Source of the DNA: Actinomycetes bacterium | Lineage (GTDB): Bacteria; Actinomycetota; CALGFH01 | Length of the DNA: 7,302 nt | Direction: 5' to 3' | Assembly (NCBI GenBank): GCA_030152105.1 | Contig: JASLIH010000084.1 | Location: 1-7,302, forward strand | Shown: in pieces, positions 1 through 5,261 of the stretch | Position numbering within the stretch: position 1 is the first letter of the stretch | Layout of the letters: the number at the start of each line of letters is the position of its first letter | Notes under the pieces: model-generated | The model's database searches: none | Told to the model about the DNA's origin: nothing | What the model saw: only the letters and a program-made list of their open reading frames with translations | Translations under genes and position numbers: made by a program

Positions 1-122
1 CGGAGCTTGACCAGGCTCTTCTGGGCGACCCCGTTGATCTTGGTGAAGCTGCCGCCGGCGAACACGTGCAGCCCGTCGGGGGCGACGGCCAGCGACTCGA
101 CCTTGAGCTGCGCGGTTGTGAG
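1..122 (-). pseudogene. 5'-truncated beta-propeller (delta-60-like) repeat protein fragment, runs off the left edge
   Basis: Read on the minus strand, about 40 codons give one blade typical of extracellular delta-60/Kelch-like repeat proteins: a hydrophobic stretch, then APDG, then FAGGSFTKINGV, then a short basic strand (KSLVKL). The known repeat pattern is roughly 'LAVxPDGxxVxxGGSFTxxNGxxxxxLxxL'. The frame is closed immediately upstream by TAG at 123-125. No ATG or GTG start lies before the blade, and the DNA beyond about 123 becomes less GC-rich and loses coding character. The gene body must continue left of the window, so this is a piece that has lost its 5' end (signal peptide and earlier blades) or is frameshifted out of it. 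The blade call is fairly secure. Whether the remaining gene is dead cannot be judged from here. Confidence 0.5.
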
Positions 123-137
123 CTACCGCCTGATTGG

Positions 138-154
138 ATCACCCGGGTGGTGAT
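138..154. promoter_or_regulatory. Inverted repeat upstream of the Fpg-family gene
   Basis: Six-base arms ATCACC and GGTGAT flank five bases (CGGGT), and the centre also holds the palindrome ACCCGGGT. It lies about 100 bp before the glycosylase start, in the non-coding gap 123-250. It could be an operator or a leader hairpin. I found no convincing -35/-10 pair in the gap, so the role is open. Confidence 0.25.
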
Positions 155-250
155 GCGGAGATCATCTATCGTGCGTAGTCGTCCTCCCGCAGCTGCAGCC
201 CGGTGGCGGCTCGGGATGAGGAACGGGCAGGGGGATGGGATGCTCTGGCC

Positions 251-991
251 ATGCCGGAGCTGCCGGAGGCCGAACGGGCCCGTGAGGCCCTCGAGCGCCA
301 CGCCCTCGGGCGGGTGGTGGCCGACGCCGACGACTCCGACTCCTACGTCTGCCGGCCGTGGCCGCCCGGCGGCCTCCGCGAGGCGCTGGTCGGCCACAAG
401 GTGACCGGGGTCGACCGGGTCGGCAAGCAGCTACTGATCGAGACCGACGGGCCGGTGCTCGGCCTGCATCTGGGCATGAGCGGCAGCCTGTGGTTCGACG
501 CCGACCCGGGGCCGCGCTTCAAGCGGTTCGCGCTCGCCTTCAGCGACGGCACCACCATGGTCCTGAACGACCCGCGGCGCCTCGGCCGGGTGACCCTCGA
601 CCCGGCTCGGGGGCGGCTCGGCCCGGACGCCATGCGGGTGTCGCTGGAGCGGTTCCGGGACCTGGTCGGGCGCAGCCGGGCCCCGGTCAAGGCCCGCCTG
701 CTCAACCAGCAGGCACTGGCCGGGGTGGGCAACCTGCTGGCCGACGAGGCGCTGTGGCGGGCCGGGATCGACCCGCGCCGCCGCGGGGTCGACCTCGACG
801 ACGACGAGCTGGCCCGGCTGCGGCGGGCCGTCCGAGCCGCGATCCGCGGCGCCATCAAGGCCGGCGGCACCGGCCGCAGCGCCTTCGCCCGCTCGCGCGC
901 CCTCGGGCTGTGCCCGCGCCACGGCTCGGAGCTGTCCACCGCCAAGGTCGGCGGCCGCACGACTCGCTGGTGCCCGCTGGACCAGCACTGA
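251..991 (+). CDS. Fpg/Nei-family DNA glycosylase/AP lyase
   Basis: This is a base-excision-repair enzyme that removes oxidised bases and nicks the abasic site; the exact lesion cannot be set from sequence. The ATG at 251 is chosen because the protein then begins MPELPE, and the mature N-terminal Pro (Pro2) is the family's Schiff-base nucleophile with Glu3 as acid. The frame is open upstream to 203, but that start would bury the catalytic Pro. A purine-rich GGGGATGGGA ends 10 nt before 251. Visible motifs are the beta-hairpin Lys59 (VGKQLL), HLGMSG with intercalating Met76, DPRRLG at 107-112 (Leu where E. coli Fpg has Phe110), the H2TH segment GVGNLLADEALWRAGIDP with Asn161, and a C-terminal finger with Arg236 (GGRTT). 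The finger is C-x2-H-x16-C-x2-D rather than four cysteines. At 246 aa it is somewhat shorter than E. coli Fpg (269). The broken mgtC-like gene follows 25-61 nt downstream on the same strand. Confidence 0.9.
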   Translation: MPELPEAERAREALERHALGRVVADADDSDSYVCRPWPPGGLREALVGHKVTGVDRVGKQLLIETDGPVLGLHLGMSGSLWFDADPGPRFKRFALAFSDGTTMVLNDPRRLGRVTLDPARGRLGPDAMRVSLERFRDLVGRSRAPVKARLLNQQALAGVGNLLADEALWRAGIDPRRRGVDLDDDELARLRRAVRAAIRGAIKAGGTGRSAFARSRALGLCPRHGSELSTAKVGGRTTRWCPLDQH

Positions 992-1016
992 GGCGCGACC
1001 GCCGGGAGGGCGGCGG

Positions 1017-1502
1017 GTGAGCATGAGCCCTTCCCCGGCTCCGGAGCGACCCATGTCGAACGACTTCGAGCTCCTCGGCCGGCTGCTACTGGCGGCCGTG
1101 CTCGGCGGCACCATCGGCGCCCGAGCGGGAGCTCAACGATCAGGCGGCCGGCCTGCGGACCCACATGCTCCTGACCATCGGGGCGTGTCTGTTCACGCTG
1201 ATCTCGGCCTACGGGTTCGGCGGCGGGATCGGGACCGACCCGAGCCGCCTCGCGGCCCAGATCGTCACCGGGATCGGGTTCCTTGGCGGCGGCGCCATCG
1301 TGCGCCACGGGCTGACGGTCAAGGGCCTCACCACGGCGGCCAGCATCTGGGCGACCGCCTCGGTCGGGGTCGCGATCGGGCCGGCAGCTACGTGCTCGGC
1401 ATCGGCGGGGCCGTGCTGGTGGTCGGCACCCTGTTCGGGGCTGCGCCGGGTGAGCGGCGTGCTCCAGGGCTGCGCCGGGTGAGCGGCGTGCTCCAGGGGT
1501 GA
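1017..1502 (+). pseudogene. MgtC/SapB-family membrane protein, frameshifted
   Basis: Stitching two frames gives a nearly complete MgtC/SapB N-terminal membrane domain with five hydrophobic segments. Frame A (from 1017 or 1053) encodes MSNDFELLGRLLLAAVLGG. An extra C at about 1122 shifts to frame B, which carries ERELNDQAAGLRTHML, a second TM, DPSRLAAQIVTGIGFLGGG, and the hallmark VKGLTTAASIWATAS. A missing G at 1378-1380 returns to frame A for the last TM (YVLGIGGAVLVVGTLFG). An extra G at 1437-1440 then shifts again into GLRRVSGVLQG. The GTG at 1017 has GGAGGG 6 nt upstream; the ATG at 1053 has GGAG 6 nt upstream and fits family length better. MgtC proteins are linked to growth at low magnesium and to virulence in some pathogens; short plain MgtC/SapB proteins like this one are mostly uncharacterised. 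All shifts fall in C or G runs, so sequencing error is a real alternative to decay. Confidence 0.75.
1438..1495. repeat. 29-bp direct tandem duplication at the 3' end of the mgtC-like gene
   Basis: Copy 1 is 1438-1466 and copy 2 is 1467-1495, identical, with a partial third start (GGG) after it. The unit runs from GGGCTGCGCC to GCGTGCTCCA. Because 29 is not a multiple of three, the two copies are read in different phases. Frame B reads GLRRVSGVLQG from copy 1 and stops at 1480-1482; frame A reads the same peptide from copy 2 and stops at 1500-1502. Confidence 0.95.
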
Positions 1503-1507
1503 GGGGT

Positions 1508-1517
1508 CTCGCGCGAG
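1508..1517. repeat. 10-bp perfect palindrome CTCGCGCGAG
   Basis: This short self-complementary site lies between the mgtC-like stop and the convergent hemQ terminator region. With no loop it is more like a protein-binding or chance GC palindrome than an RNA hairpin. Confidence 0.3.
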
Positions 1518-1547
1518 GAGTTCGTCCTGGCCACGGTCCCCGGGGCT

Positions 1548-1585
1548 CGACGTCCAACGTCGGGAGCACTGACCGGCACGGTCAG
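1548..1585. terminator. Two adjacent hairpins between convergent genes (putative bidirectional terminator)
   Basis: Hairpin 1 is CGACGT-cca-ACGTCG (1548-1562). Hairpin 2 is CTGACCG-gca-CGGTCAG (1569-1585), a perfect 7-bp stem with a 3-nt loop that spans the hemQ stop codon (1582-1584). There is no T-run on either side, as is common in actinobacterial terminators. The position between converging genes supports a termination role, but none is proven. Confidence 0.45.
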
Positions 1586-2370
1586 GCCAGGCCCAGGCGC
1601 TCCGGGAGCTCGGCCGGCTCGCAGGTGAGGCCGACCAGGAACGGCCCGAACCGGCCGTAGGCGGCGGTCACCTCGTCGAAGCGCATGTCGTAGACGACCT
1701 CCTTGATCGCGCTCAGGTCGTCGGCCAGCAGGGTGACGCCCCACTCGAAGTCGTCCAGGCCGGTGGAGCCGGTGACCAGCTGGAGGACCCGGCCGGTGTA
1801 GCGGCGCCCGACCTTGCCGTGGCCGTGCATCAGCTCCCGGCGCTGGCCGAACGGCAGCCGGTACCAGTTGGCGCCCGGGTCGCGGGCCTTGCTCATGGGG
1901 TAGAAGGCGAGCACGGCCCGGCGGGGGAGGCGCGGGTGGAGCCGGTCCTCGCGCTGGCCGGCCAGGCGCTCCAGCGCCTTGGCGACCTTGTCCTCGACGT
2001 CGTCGGCGCCCTGGGCCTGGAGTCGGGCCCGGACGTCGTCCTCGGACTCCATGTACTCCGAGACCTCGGTCAGGGACAGGAACGAGTAGGCCGGCTCCAG
2101 CGGGCTCACCGCCCGCAGGGCCCTGGCCAGCGCCTCGTGGCGGACCAGGTCGGGGCCGATGGCCATCACGCCCAGGTCGGCCTTGAGGCCCAGGACCGAG
2201 GTGCACAGCACCTGGTGCTCTGTGTGGTGGTCCGGCCCGGCGGCGGCGAAGGCGTCGAGGGCGGCCACCAGCTCCTTGCCGGCCTGGACGGGGTCGGGGG
2301 AGCGGCTGGGATGGACGCGGAAGAACAGGTGCGTGACCCCCCAGCCGGTCGAGGGGACGACGGGATCCAT
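1582..2370 (-). CDS. hemQ: Coproheme decarboxylase HemQ/ChdC (chlorite dismutase family)
   Basis: In Gram-positive heme synthesis this enzyme decarboxylates two propionates of coproheme III with peroxide to give heme b. The C-terminal half (about residues 150-249) carries the family signature in order: FYPMSKARD with the catalytic radical Tyr157 and Lys161, NWYRL, MHGHGKVGRRYTG with proximal heme ligand His184, GSTGLDDFEWGVTL, VYDMRFDEVTAAYGRFGPFLVG. The N-terminal half (GWGVTHLFFRV onward) is the degenerate first ferredoxin-like repeat. The 262-aa length is normal or slightly long. The start is firm: a perfect AGGAGG (complement of 2381-2386) lies 10 nt before the ATG. It is divergent from the cold-shock gene and convergent with the broken mgtC-like gene. 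No other heme gene is in the window, so it stands alone here. Confidence 0.95.
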   Translation of the reverse strand: MDPVVPSTGWGVTHLFFRVHPSRSPDPVQAGKELVAALDAFAAAGPDHHTEHQVLCTSVLGLKADLGVMAIGPDLVRHEALARALRAVSPLEPAYSFLSLTEVSEYMESEDDVRARLQAQGADDVEDKVAKALERLAGQREDRLHPRLPRRAVLAFYPMSKARDPGANWYRLPFGQRRELMHGHGKVGRRYTGRVLQLVTGSTGLDDFEWGVTLLADDLSAIKEVVYDMRFDEVTAAYGRFGPFLVGLTCEPAELPERLGLA

Positions 2371-2411
2371 GCGGTGACTGCCTCCTAGGTCGGCGCCGGC
2401 GGCTTTCTGCG

Positions 2412-2440
2412 ACCACCATCGTGCCTGCTCGCACGGTGGT
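2412..2440. promoter_or_regulatory. Inverted repeat / stem-loop upstream of hemQ
   Basis: ACCAC-cat-CGTGC (2412-2424) pairs with GCACG-GTGGT (2431-2440) around a 6-nt loop, giving ten base pairs with a 3-nt bulge. It lies about 40-70 nt ahead of the hemQ start, so it is either in the hemQ leader RNA or a regulator site in the divergent promoter region. No T-run follows, so I do not call it a terminator. Confidence 0.4.
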
Positions 2441-2442
2441 TT

Positions 2443-2454
2443 GCCGAGTTCGGC
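2443..2454. promoter_or_regulatory. Short dyad GCCGA-gt-TCGGC in the hemQ/csp divergent region
   Basis: Perfect 5-bp arms around two bases, immediately next to the larger 2412-2440 inverted repeat. Size and placement would suit a dimeric repressor site, but short GC dyads are frequent by chance in such DNA. Confidence 0.25.
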
Positions 2455-2499
2455 GCAGATGCGTCAGCACTTTCGACGAGATAGACCAGATCGAGACTA

Positions 2500-2526
2500 T
2501 TGACATGACTGACCGGGTGCTAGCAT
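2500..2526 (+). promoter_or_regulatory. Putative sigma-A-type promoter of the cold-shock gene
   Basis: TTGACA (2500-2505) is a perfect -35. After 15 nt comes TAGCAT (2521-2526), a 4/6 match to the -10, preceded by TG at 2518-2519 as in extended -10 elements. The surrounding 2456-2530 is clearly more AT-rich than the neighbouring genes. Transcription would begin near 2533, about 120 nt before the csp start. The spacer is shorter than the ideal 17 nt, so the exact -10 is uncertain. Confidence 0.5.
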
Positions 2527-2532
2527 CCGGCC

Positions 2533-2652
2533 GAGTAAGGGGGAAGGCTGCCGTCGCAGTGCGGTTCGAGCTGTCCCTGCCCGCCGGGTCTGGTACCGGC
2601 CCGGCATGTTGGCTGCTGTCGAAGGTGAAGGTGAAGGGAGGGACAGGAGTTC
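2533..2652 (+). promoter_or_regulatory. Long 5' leader of the cold-shock gene, with hairpin and purine-rich hexamers
   Basis: If the promoter is right, the mRNA has a leader of about 120 nt, reminiscent of cspA-type leaders that switch structure with temperature. It contains GCCGGG/CCCGGC (2583-2588 with 2600-2605), closing an 11-nt loop that holds GGTACC. Just before the gene come three near-identical hexamers, GAAGGT GAAGGT GAAGGG (2621-2638), followed by a ribosome-binding region. No canonical cold-box motif was recognised, so thermosensing is inference only. Confidence 0.35.
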
Positions 2653-2862
2653 GTGACCAGCGGTGTCGTCAAGTGGTTCAACCCTGACAAGGGGTACGGC
2701 TTCATCGCCCGTCCCGACGGCGAGGACGTCTTCGTGCACTTCTCCGCGATCCAGATGGAGGGGTACCGGTCGCTCGACGAGGGACAGTTGGTGGAGTTCG
2801 ACGTCACCCAGGGGCCGAAGGGGTTGCAGGCCGCAAACGTGCGCCCGATGCCCCCAGAGTGA
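2653..2862 (+). CDS. Cold-shock domain protein (CspA family)
   Basis: This is a 69-aa single-domain OB-fold nucleic-acid chaperone, the usual CspA size. It has [14 protein letters not shown] with RNP1 (KGYGFI, residues 13-18) and RNP2 VFVHF (26-30), followed by SAI, GYRSL, the EGQLVEFDV strand and the typical ending [14 protein letters not shown]. Such proteins bind single-stranded RNA/DNA in the cytoplasm and melt structured mRNA. The start is GTG at 2653, chosen because TSGVVKWF is the conserved N-terminus. AGGAG lies only 3 nt upstream, while AAGGGAGGGA (2634-2643) sits at a better 9 nt. The gene is alone on the plus strand, driven from the promoter at about 2500, and converges with the PAC2 gene. 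The family is certain; which Csp paralogue it is, and whether it is cold-induced, cannot be told. Confidence 0.95.
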   Translation: MTSGVVKWFNPDKGYGFIARPDGEDVFVHFSAIQMEGYRSLDEGQLVEFDVTQGPKGLQAANVRPMPPE

Positions 2863-2888
2863 GCTGATCTCTCAGTCAACCGGCCCGC

Positions 2889-2935
2889 CCGGCCTCCGGC
2901 GTGGCGGCCGGATACCGTCTGAGCCGCGGTCTCAG
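2889..2935. terminator. Hairpins between convergent csp and PAC2 genes
   Basis: CCGGCC (2889-2894) pairs with GGCCGG (2906-2911) over an 11-nt loop. CTGAG (2919-2923) pairs with CTCAG (2931-2935), the latter covering the PAC2 stop codon. Neither is followed by a T-run. The convergent position suggests bidirectional termination, with modest support. Confidence 0.35.
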
Positions 2936-3825
2936 CTCCGGGAGCCGCCGGGGTGGTCGCGCAGGTAGCGCTCGACCTCGGCCACCAGCTCCTCGGGCGG
3001 GAGGTCGGCGAGGCCCGGCGAGCCCTCCTCGTCGTCGTCGGCGGTCTCCTCCTCGTCGTCGCTGTCGGCTTCCAGCCGCTCGATGTAGCCGGCCAGCTCA
3101 GGGTTCTCGTCGACCAGCTCGGTCACGGCGGTGTCGAAGGCGTCGGTCTGGCCGGCCAGGTCGCTGGTGTCGACGGCCATCGGCAGCAGCCGCCGCAGCT
3201 CCTTGACCAGCGCCATGGCGCCCCACGGGTTGGGGGCCAGGTTGAGGTAGTGGGGCAGGGCGGCCCACAGGCCGACGGTCGGGATGCCCTCCTTGCTGGC
3301 CAGGTCGCCGAGCACGCCCAGGATCCCGGTCGGCCCCTCGTAGCGGGAGACGTTGAGGCCCAGCCGCTCGGCCAGGTCCCGGTCGCCGGCCGAGCTGACC
3401 ACCTGGACCGGCCGGGTGTGCGGGACGTCGGCCAGCAGCGCGCCGACGGTGATCATCATCTCGACCCCAAGGCTGGAGGCGACCTGGACGATCTCGGCCG
3501 CGAAGGTCCGCCAGCGAAGGTTGGGCTCGTGCCCACGGACCACGATCAGGTCGTGGTCGGCGGCCGGGAGGTGGGCGGCGCGCAGCTCGACCGACGGCCA
3601 ATCGATCCGCCGGTGCCCGTCGACCATCCGCACCGTCGGCCGGGTCGCCTGGAAGTCGTAGAAGTCCTCGGGGTCGATGGTGGCGAAGGTCTCGGCGGCC
3701 AGCCCGTCCGCGATCGCGTCCAGGGCGGTGGTGGCTGCCTCACCGGCGTCGTTCCAGCCATCGAAGGCGGCCAGCAGCACAGGCCCACGGAGCCGGGGCC
3801 GCCGGATCAGGGTCGTGTGGTCCAT
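2932..3825 (-). CDS. PAC2-family protein (proteasome assembly chaperone-like)
   Basis: The 297-aa protein has the full actinobacterial PAC2 pattern: FDGWNDAGEAATTAL (21-35), IDPEDFYDFQATRPTV (50-65), RRIDWPSVEL (72-81), GHEPNLRWRTF (98-108), VGALLADVPHTRPV (127-140), SRYEGPTGILGVL (160-172), GLWAALPHY (185-193). The fold is related to eukaryotic proteasome assembly chaperone 2 and to archaeal/actinobacterial homologues such as M. tuberculosis Rv2125. The bacterial role is not settled, and a link to the Pup-proteasome is suggested by fold and phylogeny only. Residues about 252-268 are a run of Asp/Glu (a flexible acidic linker), followed by a C-terminal helix (PPEELVAEVERYLRD). The ATG at 3825 fits the family N-terminus, although the only GGAG lies 2 nt before it, so translation may be leaderless or weakly initiated. 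No proteasome or pup gene is in the window. Confidence 0.9.
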   Translation of the reverse strand: MDHTTLIRRPRLRGPVLLAAFDGWNDAGEAATTALDAIADGLAAETFATIDPEDFYDFQATRPTVRMVDGHRRIDWPSVELRAAHLPAADHDLIVVRGHEPNLRWRTFAAEIVQVASSLGVEMMITVGALLADVPHTRPVQVVSSAGDRDLAERLGLNVSRYEGPTGILGVLGDLASKEGIPTVGLWAALPHYLNLAPNPWGAMALVKELRRLLPMAVDTSDLAGQTDAFDTAVTELVDENPELAGYIERLEADSDDEEETADDDEEGSPGLADLPPEELVAEVERYLRDHPGGSRS

Positions 3826-3913
3826 GGCTCCACGATGCCATGGAAGGCAAGGGCGGCGCAGACCAGCCTACGTAGCACCCGGTACGACGGCCAGGGCAGC
3901 CGGGTCCGTCGAT

Positions 3914-3947
3914 GGGACGATCTTGCTCGCAACAGCGGCGTCGTCCC
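3914..3947. repeat. Inverted repeat in the PAC2 upstream region
   Basis: Perfect 7-bp arms GGGACGA (3914-3920) and TCGTCCC (3941-3947) are separated by 20 nt that contain the smaller dyad TTGC-tc-GCAA (3923-3932). It lies about 90-120 nt ahead of the PAC2 start. It could be a regulator site or leader structure. I could not identify a good promoter between it and the gene. Confidence 0.35.
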
Positions 3948-3966
3948 CTGATGGCACAACACAACT

Positions 3967-4005
3967 CGCGAAAACGGGGTACTATGCCCTCTGCGGCCCC
4001 TCGCG
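3967..4005 (-). terminator. Candidate second terminator of the reductase transcript
   Basis: On the minus strand CGCGA-GGGG and CCCC-(GTTT)-TCGCG pair around a 17-nt loop, and a GTTTT run follows the CCCC arm. The outer arms (3967-3971 with 4001-4005) and inner arms (3976-3979 with 3997-4000) are perfect, with a 4-nt bulge. It would act after the stronger GC hairpin at 4013-4037. Confidence 0.35.
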
Positions 4006-4012
4006 CTATCTT

Positions 4013-4037
4013 GGCCCCCCCGGATGGCGCGGGGGCC
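4013..4037. terminator. GC-rich hairpin just downstream of the reductase gene
   Basis: GGCCCCC (4013-4019) and GGGGGCC (4031-4037) form a perfect 7-bp all-GC stem over an 11-nt loop, starting 3 nt past the reductase stop codon (4041-4043). There is no strong T-run on the minus strand. The position makes termination of the minus-strand gene set the likely role. Confidence 0.55.
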
Positions 4038-4040
4038 CTT

Positions 4041-5249
4041 CTATTCGCCGGGCCCGGGGAGCCGTTCGGGGTCCACCGGCTGGCCACTCCTGATGACCTC
4101 GCGTACCGAGTCCTCGGCGTTCCAGTCGTTGACGATCAGGGCCGCCCGTGGGATGCCGTCGCGCAGGTACCAGGCGACGAACTTCGGCTCGGCGACCTCG
4201 CGGCTGCCCCGCACCACCAGCTCGTCCCATTCCCGGACGTGGCCCAGGTAGGACAGTGACAGGTCGAACTGGTCGGAGAAGAAGTAGGGGATGCGGTCGT
4301 AGCGCTCGCCGGCCCCGGCCAGGTTCCGGCCGGCCAGCAGCCCCTGGTTGAGGGCCTCGGCCCAGTGCTCGATGCGGATCCGCCCGAACAGCGGGTGCTC
4401 GGCGTTGGCCACGTCGCCGGCCGCGAACACGCCGTCGGCCGCCCGCAGCTGCTGGTCGACCAGGATGCCGTTGTCGACCGGCAGCCCGGCCCGCTCGGCC
4501 AGGTCGGTGTCGGGCCGGACCCCGACCCCGATGACCACCAGGTCGGCGGCCAGCCGGGTGCCGTCGGGCAGCACCACCGCCTCGATGCTGTCGCGGCCCT
4601 CCAGCCGCTCGGCCCTGGTCCGGGTGCGGACGTGCACGCCCCGGTCCCGCAGGAAGGCCTCGAAGAAGCGGCCCATCTCCGGGCCGACCGCCCTGGTCCA
4701 GAGGGTGTCGGCCAGCTCGAGGAGAGTCACCCGGGTGTCCATCTGGGTGGCGCTGGCGGCCACCTCGGCCCCGATGAAGCCGCCGCCGAGGATCACCATG
4801 CTCTCGGCCCTGGAGATGGCGGCCCGCAGCCGCTCGGCGTCGTCGACCGTGCGCAGGTAGTAGACGCCTTCCAGGTCCCCGCCGGGCAGCTCAAGGCGGA
4901 CCGGCTGGGCGCCGGTGGCCAGCACCAGGCCGGTGCCGTAGCGGAGCTGGTCGCCGATCTCGGTGGTGACCGTCCGGGTGGCCGGGTCGAGGGTGCTCGC
5001 CCTGGTCGCCAGCAGCAGCTCGACCTCGTGGTCGCGGTACCAGGCCTCGTCGTGGGTCCGGACCCAGTCTCGCCCGGCCTCGCCGCGGAGGAACGCCTTG
5101 GACAGCGGCGGCCGCTCATAGGGGAGCTCCGGCTCGGCGGTCAGCACCACGGCCGGGCCCTCGCCGCCGGCCGCTCTGACCCCCTCGGCCGCCTTGGCGG
5201 CGGCGACCCCGCCGCCGACGATCACGAACTCCACGTCGCGGACGGCCAT
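4041..5249 (-). CDS. NAD(P)/FAD-dependent oxidoreductase, ferredoxin/rubredoxin-reductase type
   Basis: This 402-aa flavoprotein belongs to the BphA4/putidaredoxin-reductase/AIF-like group, which passes electrons from NAD(P)H to a small iron-sulfur or rubredoxin partner. Visible in order: FAD-binding VIVGGGVAAAKAAEGVR (9-25), PYERPPLSKAFLRGE (43-57), LVLATGAQP (108-116), the NAD-binding Rossmann loop MVILGGGFIGAEVAASA (151-167), VFAAGDVA (274-281), then IEHWAEALNQGLLAGRNLAG (293-312) and PYFFSDQFDLSLSYLG (321-336), which begin the C-terminal reductase domain. Glu178 at the end of the second Rossmann strand (TLLELAD) favours NADH over NADPH. The start is firm: GGAGG (5257-5261) is 7 nt before the ATG and overlaps the end of the upstream gene, so translation is probably coupled. 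No ferredoxin, oxygenase or P450 partner is in the window, so the electron acceptor is unknown. Confidence 0.92.
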   Translation of the reverse strand: MAVRDVEFVIVGGGVAAAKAAEGVRAAGGEGPAVVLTAEPELPYERPPLSKAFLRGEAGRDWVRTHDEAWYRDHEVELLLATRASTLDPATRTVTTEIGDQLRYGTGLVLATGAQPVRLELPGGDLEGVYYLRTVDDAERLRAAISRAESMVILGGGFIGAEVAASATQMDTRVTLLELADTLWTRAVGPEMGRFFEAFLRDRGVHVRTRTRAERLEGRDSIEAVVLPDGTRLAADLVVIGVGVRPDTDLAERAGLPVDNGILVDQQLRAADGVFAAGDVANAEHPLFGRIRIEHWAEALNQGLLAGRNLAGAGERYDRIPYFFSDQFDLSLSYLGHVREWDELVVRGSREVAEPKFVAWYLRDGIPRAALIVNDWNAEDSVREVIRSGQPVDPERLPGPGE

Positions 5250-5253
5250 GCGG

Positions 5254-5261
5254 CTACCTCC
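5254..5261 (-). promoter_or_regulatory. Shine-Dalgarno fused to the upstream stop codon (translational coupling)
   Basis: On the minus strand GGAGG is followed directly by TAG. The GGAGG lies inside the last arginine codons of the NadD-like gene and TAG is its stop; the reductase ATG comes 4 nt after the TAG. Ribosomes ending one gene are thus placed on the start site of the next. Confidence 0.7.

Noticed and set aside
203..250. Upstream ATG extending the Fpg-family gene by 16 residues
   Set aside because: The catalytic N-terminal proline must follow the initiator Met, which only the ATG at 251 provides.
343..1569. Long minus-strand frame opposite the Fpg and mgtC-like genes
   Set aside because: Composition is Arg/Pro/Ser/Ala-rich and low in complexity, antisense to recognised genes, with no motif.
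1388..2506. Alternative minus-strand frame overlapping hemQ and the mgtC remnant
   Set aside because: Pro/Arg/Gly-rich shadow of hemQ; the HemQ frame has the catalytic Tyr and heme His plus a perfect SD.
2421..2687. Possible small plus-strand gene running from the divergent region into csp
   Set aside because: It overlaps the csp promoter and start in another frame, lacks an SD and shows no recognisable sequence.
3869..3874. TACGTA on the minus strand as a -10 for the PAC2 gene
   Set aside because: It is a palindrome with no acceptable -35 at the right distance, so support is too weak.
2953..3951. Plus-strand frame of about 330 codons opposite the PAC2 gene
   Set aside because: Antisense shadow; the minus strand has a complete, conserved PAC2 protein.
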